Below are positions 40,797-47,087 of a DNA stretch of 64,000 nt, piece after piece (positions within the stretch are counted from its first letter, which is position 1; each line of letters begins with the position of its first letter). The position numbers and the translations under genes were made by a program. The notes beneath the pieces are model-generated. The model ran no database searches. It saw only the letters and a list, made by a program, of their open reading frames with translations, and was not told where the DNA came from. Source of the DNA: Faeciplasma sp045660445 (GTDB lineage: Bacteria; Bacillota; Clostridia; Oscillospirales; Ruminococcaceae); contig JAZRDR010000006.1 of the NCBI GenBank assembly GCA_045660445.1, forward strand, positions 114,187 through 178,186, given 5' to 3'.

Positions 40797-41441
40797 ATGG
40801 AAAACACAAGAAATAAAAAATGCCCGCATTGTGGGCACGTATCTGATATAAATGCCGCTTCCTGCGCAGTCTGCGGAAGATCTTTTGAAAAAAACAAACA
40901 GCCTATCGAAAGTTCAAAGTCCGAACTTGAAATTTCAGACGCTCGAGAAAGCAACGTTACAAAAATTATAGTCATTGTTTTGGTGCTTGCGATTCTTGCA
41001 CTGCTTATTATTGCTTTGGTGTCAACGCTTTCCTCTGAAACTCCAGAGGTTTTTGAAACAGCTACATATCGCAAAACTTTTGACGAGGGACTTACAAGTA
41101 TTCAGGACTATACCTATAAAGACAGTGTTGTTTATTCGATGAGGGATACTGTCGTTATCAAGACCTCAAGCCTGAACGAAGATGACATTGCCGCATATAT
41201 CGAAAGATTTGACGCACTTGCTCTTGAAGTCGAAGGGATCGAGTATATAACGTATATCAAGGAGATCACAGACTCGAAATTAACTCTTGGATTTGAATAC
41301 ACTGGTCTTGAAGACAAGGAAACCGTAAGAAAGTTAACTGCCGCAGGATATATCTCAACAGACTACGGAAATGTGATATCAATGTCAAAGACCGAAGAAT
41401 TTCTTATCAATAACGGATATAGATTGACAACTGTGTCATAA
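40797..41441 (+). CDS. Zinc-ribbon single-pass membrane protein, paralogue 3 of 3
   Basis: A 214-residue protein: zinc ribbon CPHCGHVSDINAASCAVCG (residues 9-27), membrane helix KIIVIVLVLAILALLIIALV (about 56-75) and an outer domain. The outer domain resembles DUF1307/YehR-like lipoprotein domains: an opening TYRKTFDEGLTSIQDYTYKD (about 88-107), then a VEGIEYITYIKEITDSKL region, ending in SMSKTEEFLINNGYRL. That C-terminal motif aligns with paralogues 1 and 2. The ribosome-binding site is AAGGGGG. No terminator was found directly after it; a new promoter for the next gene lies at 41519. Confidence 0.78.
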   Translation: MENTRNKKCPHCGHVSDINAASCAVCGRSFEKNKQPIESSKSELEISDARESNVTKIIVIVLVLAILALLIIALVSTLSSETPEVFETATYRKTFDEGLTSIQDYTYKDSVVYSMRDTVVIKTSSLNEDDIAAYIERFDALALEVEGIEYITYIKEITDSKLTLGFEYTGLEDKETVRKLTAAGYISTDYGNVISMSKTEEFLINNGYRLTTVS

Positions 41442-41518
41442 AGATAAATGGCGGGATTTATTCCTGCCATTTTGTTTTCATATACTGCAAAATTAAGAAA
41501 AAATTAAGATTTTTTCGA

Positions 41519-41547
41519 TTGATATGCTTGTCTTTCCGCGCTATAAT
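41519..41547 (+). promoter_or_regulatory. Promoter of the DUF218 gene
   Basis: TTGATA (41519-41524), 17-bp spacer, TATAAT (41542-41547). Confidence 0.72.
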
Positions 41548-41574
41548 TGTTTTATAAACAAAGGAGGTGGTGCC

Positions 41575-42255
41575 GTGAAGCTTAACAGATCAACCCTTAT
41601 CAAAATATTTTTGCGCCTTGTGTGCATTGGCATTTGCATGGTGCTGATGCTTCTTGGCATTAACTGCTACGTTGTTTTTTCGGTTGACGAAAGAATAATA
41701 ACCGAAGATCAGGCGTCCGAGCTTTCGGATATCGACTGTATTTTGGTTTTGGGTGCAGGTGTTCGCGAGAACGGCCCAAGCCCCATGCTTCAGGATAGGA
41801 TCGATGGTGGTGTATCGCTATACTTCGCAGGTGCCTCGCCAAAAATTATTATGAGCGGTGACCACGGCAGAGTTGATTACGACGAGGTTAACGTGATGAA
41901 AGATGTTGCAATTGAAAGCGGCGTTCCCTCTGAAGACATATTTATGGATCACGCAGGATTTTCAACGTATGAAAGCCTATACCGCGCAAAAGAGATCTTT
42001 GGTGTTGATAAGATGATCATCGTAACTCAGGAATATCACCTTTTCCGCGCGCTTTATATTGCAAAGCAGCTTGGCATCGAAGCCTATGGTGTCCCGTCAG
42101 ACCCAAGACGTTACAGAGGTGCCGTATACCGCGAGGTGCGTGAGGTTTTGGCACGCAACAAGGATTTTGCAATGTGCATATTTAAACCCGAACCTACATA
42201 TCTTGGCGAGGCTATCCCCGTTTCGGGCGACGGCAACGTGACAAACGATAAATAA
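41575..42255 (+). CDS. DUF218/YdcF-ElyC-SanA family membrane protein
   Basis: A 226-residue protein with an N-terminal membrane helix (LVCIGICMVLMLLGINCYVVF, about 13-33) and a DUF218 domain outside. Conserved segments are CILVLGAGVRENGPSPMLQD (about 62-81), KIIMSGDHG (about 97-105), DHAGFSTYESL (about 128-138) and VTQEYHLFRAL (about 152-162). SanA/ElyC members affect envelope barrier function and resistance to vancomycin in enterobacteria; the biochemical activity is uncertain. I take GTG 41575 as start, because AAAGGAGGTGGT precedes it and the longer frame would extend into the promoter. It ends in a strong terminator. Confidence 0.86.
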   Translation: MKLNRSTLIKIFLRLVCIGICMVLMLLGINCYVVFSVDERIITEDQASELSDIDCILVLGAGVRENGPSPMLQDRIDGGVSLYFAGASPKIIMSGDHGRVDYDEVNVMKDVAIESGVPSEDIFMDHAGFSTYESLYRAKEIFGVDKMIIVTQEYHLFRALYIAKQLGIEAYGVPSDPRRYRGAVYREVREVLARNKDFAMCIFKPEPTYLGEAIPVSGDGNVTNDK

Positions 42256-42258
42256 ACA

Positions 42259-42296
42259 AAACAGCTCTTTGAGGTTTCAAAGAGCTGTTTTTATTA
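42259..42296. terminator. Bidirectional terminator
   Basis: Perfect 14-bp stem AAACAGCTCTTTGA (42259-42272) with TCAAAGAGCTGTTT (42277-42290), loop GGTT, flanked by A/T runs, between convergent genes. Confidence 0.9.
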
Positions 42297-42302
42297 AATA
42301 TA

Positions 42303-43580
42303 TTACTTATTCAAAAGAACTTCTGCAGTTGCAAGCTTAACTGCAACGCAGAAAACTTCCATCGCAGCTGCAAGCTCCTCGCAAGAAGGATATGTGGGCG
42401 CAATTCGGATGTTTTTGTCGTCAGGGTCATTTCCATAAGGGAATGCGGCACCTGCCTTTGTTAAGACAACGCCAGCCTCTTGGCAAAGTGAAACGATGCG
42501 CTTTGCTGTGCCGTTTTCACCGTCGAAGGATACGAAATATCCGCCCTTGGGTTCGGTCCACTTGCCGATTCCAAGAGGCTTAATCTCCTGACGAAGCTGA
42601 TTCAAAACGATCTCAAACTTGGGCTTGATGATATCGCGGTGCTTCTTCATGTGCTCCATAAGTCCGTCGAAATCCTTGAAGAATTTTGCGTGACGAAGCT
42701 GATTCAGCTTGTCATAACCAATTGTCTGATAAGACATCTGGTCCTTCATGAAGTTGATGTTTTCCTCGCTCGCGCCGATTGCGGCAATTCCTCCTCCGGG
42801 GAAGGATATCTTCGAGGTCGAGCCAAAGATGAACACCATGTCCTGCTTGCCGGTCTTCTTGCATTCCTCTAAGATATTCAATAGCTCATCGTGCTCGTCA
42901 TATAAATCGTGAACGCAATAAGCATTGTCCCAGAAGATTCTGAAGTCGGGAGCCTTGGGGCAAAGGTTTGCAAATCTTCTAACCACTTCATCGGAATATG
43001 TTATGCCCGACGGGTTTGCATACTTGGGAACGCACCAAATGCCCTTGATATCCTCATCCTCGCTCACTAACTTTTCAACAACGTCCATATCGGGTCCGTC
43101 ATCATTCATCGACACGGGGATCATTTCGATTCCAAGAGCCTCGCACATCGCAAAGTGTCTGTCATATCCGGGGGAAGGGCAAAGCCACTTAACACGCTCG
43201 CACTTGCACCACGGCTTAGGACTGCCCTTAACGCCCAAAAGCATCGCACGGGAGATGGTGTCATACATAAGCTGCAAGCTCGAGTTGCCGCCGATGATTA
43301 TCTCATATCTGCCAATGCCAAGCATGGGCATAAGCAAGCGCTTGGCTTCGTATATGCCATCCAAAACGCCATAGTTTCTGCAGTCAACACCGCGCTCGGA
43401 AATATGGTCACCGTCCAAGCAGTGTGTAAGCATTTCGTTGGTTAAGTTAAGCTGCTCGGGTGCAGGCTTACCTCTTGACATATCAAGGCTTAAGCCCTTT
43501 GCCTTATATTCTTCAAACTTTTTAAGTTGTTCGTTATAAAACTCTGAAAGCGCAGGCTTTGAAAATTCAAAAATCGTCAT
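42303..43580 (-). CDS. Aminotransferase of the PF12897 aspartate aminotransferase type
   Basis: A 425-residue fold-type I PLP aminotransferase. The pattern LDMSRGKPAPEQLNL (from about 32), the NYGVLDGIYEAKRL segment (about 69-82), IIIGGNSSLQLMYD, CPSPGYDRHF, YANPSGITYSDE and the PLP lysine in FGSTSKISFPGGGIA (about 251-265) place it in the group once called MocR-like but lacking the HTH domain. A mycobacterial member is the main aspartate aminotransferase. The C-terminal IRIAPTYPSCEEL provides the substrate carboxylate-binding Arg. The RBS GGAGGATCCCC is good. It is monocistronic and convergent with the DUF218 gene. Confidence 0.87.
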   Translation of the reverse strand: MTIFEFSKPALSEFYNEQLKKFEEYKAKGLSLDMSRGKPAPEQLNLTNEMLTHCLDGDHISERGVDCRNYGVLDGIYEAKRLLMPMLGIGRYEIIIGGNSSLQLMYDTISRAMLLGVKGSPKPWCKCERVKWLCPSPGYDRHFAMCEALGIEMIPVSMNDDGPDMDVVEKLVSEDEDIKGIWCVPKYANPSGITYSDEVVRRFANLCPKAPDFRIFWDNAYCVHDLYDEHDELLNILEECKKTGKQDMVFIFGSTSKISFPGGGIAAIGASEENINFMKDQMSYQTIGYDKLNQLRHAKFFKDFDGLMEHMKKHRDIIKPKFEIVLNQLRQEIKPLGIGKWTEPKGGYFVSFDGENGTAKRIVSLCQEAGVVLTKAGAAFPYGNDPDDKNIRIAPTYPSCEELAAAMEVFCVAVKLATAEVLLNK

Positions 43581-43851
43581 GGGGATCCTCCGTGCTAAAA
43601 TGTCGTTACGTACTATTATATTCTTCCTTTATCAAAAATGCAAGTCATTTTATCAAATCTTGCAAATTTCTTTTAAAATATACTATTTTTGCGTCGATTT
43701 TCGACCAAATATAACAAATCTGACATAGCCATTATGCAAAATCACAGAAAATTAAGCCTTATCGGAAAATCATGGTCCTTTACATATACGCCCCAATATG
43801 GTAAACTTAACAGAGTAACTGTGTCGATTTTTGGCGAAGAAAGGGCTATCT

Positions 43852-44928
43852 ATGAACTCAACTGATATTAATTTGAAAACTGACGATTTTGAAACCGAAT
43901 ATGACGAAATTAAGGCTTTGGTGAGAAAGAGCGAAGCAGAGCGCGAACCCTCAAGGATATATGCTCCCATAATCATAATCCTTGGAATAGTCATTCTTGC
44001 GCTTGCTGCAGCCGTTGTGATTTTGGCTATGGGCTGGAACAACGAGCAAGGCACCGTCACGCCTTATGAGGTCGTTAAAGAAGTGATAAAAGAGGTTCAC
44101 GTGACTGACTACATCGCCATCGACCCGAACGTTGAAAACGATCATAGCATAAGCGACGACAGCTATACGTTAAGTGACACTAACTACGGCCCTATATGGA
44201 TGCCTGCACTTGAAGGCGTTGCAAAGAACGAATATTTAAACGAGAATTTCATCAAGGATGAGTTGACGGGCTATCTTACATATGATGACGGTGTGAACAA
44301 AGCGGTTGCGGGAATTGATATTTCGAAATATCAGGGCGATATCGACTGGGATGCCGTTAAAGAGGCTGGATTCGAGTTTGTGATGATAAGATGCGCTTAT
44401 CGCGGATATGTAACGGGTGCTCTTAATGCCGACGAAAGCTTTGAAGATAACATCGAAGGTGCATTGAAAGCAGGACTTGACGTTGGTGTATACGTCTTTT
44501 CGCAGGCGATAGATGTTGACGAAGCTTTGGAAGAGGCAGAGTTTGTCTTAGAGCTTATCGATGATTATGATATCACCTACCCCGTTGTATACGATTGGGA
44601 AGTTGTTATCGACGAGGATGGGGATACTGCAAGGACAAAATACATCACCCCCGAGCAGTTGACAGCTAACCTTTTGGTATTCTCCGAGCGTGTTGCCATT
44701 GATGGATACACACCCATGGTTTATTGCAATAAAAAGACCGCAGTGTGGAAGTATGACCTTTCTATGATTGACGGAATTGATATGTGGTATGCCGAATATT
44801 CGGACACGCCAAGCTATTTCTATAATTTCGATATGTGGCAATATTCTTCTAAAGGGCAGGTTCCCGGAATCGAGGGGAACGTTGATTTAAACCTTTCATT
44901 TAAAAACTATGGAAAAGAAAGTGAATAA
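43852..44928 (+). CDS. Membrane-anchored GH25 muramidase
   Basis: A 358-residue protein with a charged cytoplasmic tail (about 45 residues), one transmembrane helix (APIIIILGIVILALAAAVVIL, about 44-64), a linker, and a GH25 lysozyme domain (about 150-355). The domain begins with AGIDISKYQGDIDWDAVK and has the catalytic D-x-E as VVYDWEVV; DMWQYSSKG near the end is typical. It cleaves the beta-1,4 bond between MurNAc and GlcNAc in peptidoglycan. Type II membrane orientation suggests a housekeeping wall role and not secretion. The start ATG 43852 has AAAGGG upstream. The 270-bp region before it shows no clear promoter or RNA element. Confidence 0.9.
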   Translation: MNSTDINLKTDDFETEYDEIKALVRKSEAEREPSRIYAPIIIILGIVILALAAAVVILAMGWNNEQGTVTPYEVVKEVIKEVHVTDYIAIDPNVENDHSISDDSYTLSDTNYGPIWMPALEGVAKNEYLNENFIKDELTGYLTYDDGVNKAVAGIDISKYQGDIDWDAVKEAGFEFVMIRCAYRGYVTGALNADESFEDNIEGALKAGLDVGVYVFSQAIDVDEALEEAEFVLELIDDYDITYPVVYDWEVVIDEDGDTARTKYITPEQLTANLLVFSERVAIDGYTPMVYCNKKTAVWKYDLSMIDGIDMWYAEYSDTPSYFYNFDMWQYSSKGQVPGIEGNVDLNLSFKNYGKESE

Positions 44929-44954
44929 TTTTTAAGAATTATTCCTAAAAACTA

Positions 44955-44983
44955 TTGACAACCTCTATATATTGTGATATCAT
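44955..44983 (+). promoter_or_regulatory. Promoter of the NrdD-tail-like gene
   Basis: TTGACA (44955-44960), 17-bp spacer, TATCAT (44978-44983). The spacer is almost entirely occupied by an NrdR-box-like sequence. Confidence 0.8.
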
Positions 44984-45009
44984 TGTAATCGAACCGCAAT
45001 ATATGAATC
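44962..45009 (+). promoter_or_regulatory. Pair of NrdR-box-like sites
   Basis: Site 1 (44962-44977), core CTATATATTGTG, matches 13 of 16 positions of the NrdR consensus acaCwATATATwGtgt. Site 2 (44994-45009), core CAATATAT, matches 9 of 16. Their spacing is 32 bp, start to start, about three helical turns as in genuine NrdR operators. Site 1 lies between -35 and -10 and site 2 just after the start of transcription, a repressor arrangement. Confidence 0.6.
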
Positions 45010-45028
45010 ACTTAAGGAGGTTAAAAAC

Positions 45029-45292
45029 ATGAAAGTTAACGTTATAGGATGCACACTCGACCAAAAAGAGATCGACGCTTACGTTAAGCGCGCACACCAG
45101 ATCTATCCCAACAAGCACATTGAAGAGATGACCCTTAAGCCTGACGGCGAGTTTATCGACATTGAATATAAATTCTCGCCCCAGAATTTTGACAGGATCA
45201 GACGCATTACAGGCTATTTGGTTGGAACCCTGGACCGCTTTAATAACGCCAAGCGCGCCGAGGTTGACGAAAGAGTGAAGCACACAGTTTGA
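45029..45292 (+). CDS. Small protein resembling the glycyl-radical C-terminus of anaerobic ribonucleotide reductase NrdD
   Basis: An 87-residue protein. Its second half, RIRRITGYLVGTLDRFNN followed by AKRAEVDERVKHTV, follows the pattern of the C-terminal end of NrdD: R-x-x-GYL, a short loop, N-x-(G/A)-(K/R)-x-x-E-x-x-x-RVKH. In NrdD the Gly of the R-x-x-GY motif carries the radical. The first half (MKVNVIGCTLDQKEIDAYV, then LKPDGEFIDIEYKFS) is not NrdD and is unknown to me. The family seems conserved in Clostridia, where it is sometimes labelled anaerobic ribonucleotide reductase. Strong RBS AAGGAGG and promoter, NrdR-like boxes and a terminator make it a well-defined monocistronic gene. Its function (for example a YfiD-like radical spare part) is a hypothesis. 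Confidence 0.75.
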   Translation: MKVNVIGCTLDQKEIDAYVKRAHQIYPNKHIEEMTLKPDGEFIDIEYKFSPQNFDRIRRITGYLVGTLDRFNNAKRAEVDERVKHTV

Positions 45293-45298
45293 TAAAAA

Positions 45299-45326
45299 AA
45301 TCCACCCTTGTGGGTGGATTTTTTCA
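45299..45326 (+). terminator. Terminator of the NrdD-tail-like gene
   Basis: Perfect 9-bp stem AATCCACCC (45299-45307) with GGGTGGATT (45312-45320), loop TTGT, then T-run. Confidence 0.92.
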
Positions 45327-45336
45327 TATATCAAGC

Positions 45337-46911
45337 TTACGCCTTCAACTCATATTCGCCGTCGGCAGTTCTTATTATTGCCGTGCGATAGAACTCGGCG
45401 CAGGCACGCTCGAGGTACAAGGTGTCCATACTGCCTGCAGTCTCATAGCTTGAGTGCATTGCAAGCTGAGCAAGACCGATATCAACTGTATTGAGCGAAA
45501 CCTTTGTTGTTGAAATGTTGCCTAGTGTCGAGCCGCCGGGAATGTCAGAGCGGTTTGCATATGTCTGTGTCGGCACGCCGATCGAAGCACAGATCTTTTT
45601 AAATATCGTTTCGGAAACGGCATCGGTCGCATAGCGCTGGTTGCCGTTAAATTTTATCACGATGCCGCCATTCATAAACGGGCGGTTTGTGGGATCGGCA
45701 TACTCGGGGTGATTGGGGTGCACGGCATGTGCATTGTCCGCCGAGATCATAAAGGATGACGGCAGCATCTGCGCTTTAGATTTGCCCAAAGCCTCGCAAA
45801 TTCGGGTTACGGTGGTGTTCAAGAAATCAGAATTTGCGCCCTGCTGGGTCGAGGATCCGACCTCTTCATTATCAAACACACAAAGTGTTGAAACTGTTTG
45901 AGCGTTGTCACCTGCCAAGAATCCCTGAAGTGATGCATATGCGCACTGAAGGTCATCAAGCTGAGGGGCAGAAACAAACTCGCCATCCCCTCCCCAAACG
46001 GTGCCTGCCATGCGGTTATATAAGAACAGGTCGGTGCCGACGATGTCGCTTTCTTTAACTCCTGCGCAGGAGGCAATAACACGCATAAGCTTGCCCTTTG
46101 CCTTCTCGTCACCAATAAGAGGGATCATGTCAGTCTGTGCGTTATATGAAAGGTTGTCGTTAGCATTGCGATTCATGTGGATCGCAACGTTCGGGATCAT
46201 CAAAAGGTCCTCGTCAACGTTGACCAAAACGCTCTTAAGCTTGTTGCCCGAGGAAACTATCACTCTTCCTGCAACGGAAAGAGGTCTGTCAAGCCAGGTA
46301 GAGCAGAGCATTCCGCCATATTTCTCGGTGTTCAGGCGGATATAGTGTGCCAAGGTTTCCATCTCGGCATTTGGCTTTATCTTGAACGAAGGCGAATCGC
46401 TGTGAGATGCAACGATGTTGAAGCCTTTAACGTCCCCCTCGCCCACCTTGAATGCGATGATCGAGGAAAGGTTTCTTGTAACGTAATATTTTCCGCCTGG
46501 GGCAATATCCCACTCGTCAGCCTCTTTAAGCTCGGTAAAGCCCTCGTTATTCAGGCGCAGAGCAATGTTTGCAACAGCGTGGAATCTTGACGGGCTGGCA
46601 GCAATAAACGATATAAGCTTTTTTGCCGAGGATTTGTTGTCGATCATTTCGATAAGGTTTTCGCCTGCGCCCTCGCCCTCGCTTGCGCTGTCAGAGGAGT
46701 GACCCATTATGTCGGTCAAGCCCAAAATGTATTCGCTTGATACGTCATAAAGTCTGATAAGACGCTGAAGAGTTTCAGGATTGGGTGTAGTCTCTCCGTT
46801 TTCATAACGGGAGAGTGATTTATTGTTCAGTCCCAATGCTTTAAAAACATCAACCTGAGAAAGCCCCTTTCTTTTTCTCGCTTTTCTCAATCTTTCGCCA
46901 AAGCTAATCAT
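45337..46911 (-). CDS. XRE-type HTH domain fused to M18 aminopeptidase
   Basis: A 524-residue fusion. Residues 1-70 are an XRE/Cro-type HTH (FGERLRKARKRKGLSQVDVF, LNNKSLSRYENGETTPNPET), followed by an acidic/Gly linker (SSDSASEGEGAGEN). Residues 90-524 are a full M18 aspartyl-aminopeptidase-like domain with metal ligands in IVASHSDSPSFKI, VFDNEEVGSSTQQGA, ISADNAHAVHPNHPEY and LAQLAMHSSYETAG. M18 enzymes are dodecameric, metal-dependent N-terminal peptidases of about 430 residues, so both parts look complete. ATG 46911 is the start: AAAGGTGGG precedes it, and the longer frame has no site. The frame runs across the junction without a break. An inverted repeat on its own promoter suggests self-regulation. 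Confidence 0.9.
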   Translation of the reverse strand: MISFGERLRKARKRKGLSQVDVFKALGLNNKSLSRYENGETTPNPETLQRLIRLYDVSSEYILGLTDIMGHSSDSASEGEGAGENLIEMIDNKSSAKKLISFIAASPSRFHAVANIALRLNNEGFTELKEADEWDIAPGGKYYVTRNLSSIIAFKVGEGDVKGFNIVASHSDSPSFKIKPNAEMETLAHYIRLNTEKYGGMLCSTWLDRPLSVAGRVIVSSGNKLKSVLVNVDEDLLMIPNVAIHMNRNANDNLSYNAQTDMIPLIGDEKAKGKLMRVIASCAGVKESDIVGTDLFLYNRMAGTVWGGDGEFVSAPQLDDLQCAYASLQGFLAGDNAQTVSTLCVFDNEEVGSSTQQGANSDFLNTTVTRICEALGKSKAQMLPSSFMISADNAHAVHPNHPEYADPTNRPFMNGGIVIKFNGNQRYATDAVSETIFKKICASIGVPTQTYANRSDIPGGSTLGNISTTKVSLNTVDIGLAQLAMHSSYETAGSMDTLYLERACAEFYRTAIIRTADGEYELKA

Positions 46912-46965
46912 GTGTTTATCCCACCTTTTAAGAATTTGCAGCAAATTTCTTGTTGCCTTATATTG

Positions 46966-47000
46966 ATTATAGCACATATATCGGGATTTGTATAGTATAC
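46966..47000 (-). promoter_or_regulatory. Promoter and candidate operator of the HTH-M18 gene
   Basis: Minus-strand -35 TATACA (46994-46989), 17-bp spacer, TATAAT (46971-46966) with a TGC extension. The perfect 11-bp inverted repeat GTATA-G-TATAC (46990-47000) overlaps the -35, as expected for a repressor site. Confidence 0.65.
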
Positions 47001-47040
47001 GCACAAATTTTCTCTATATCCGCCCAAAATAAATGCATAT

Positions 47041-47067
47041 AAAAAGGCCCCCTCGATATGAGAGAGC
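47041..47067 (-). terminator. Terminator of the FnIII-repeat gene
   Basis: On the minus strand AAGGCTCTCTC pairs with GAGGGGGCCTT (one or two mismatches), followed by TTTTTA. Confidence 0.65.
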
Positions 47068-47087
47068 CTTATTTTATAAGCTAAATA

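Noticed and set aside
45029..45292. Calling the 87-residue protein a functional NrdD
   Set aside because: NrdD is about 700 residues with an ATP cone and a ten-stranded barrel. Only the tail pattern is present, so I describe it as NrdD-tail-like.
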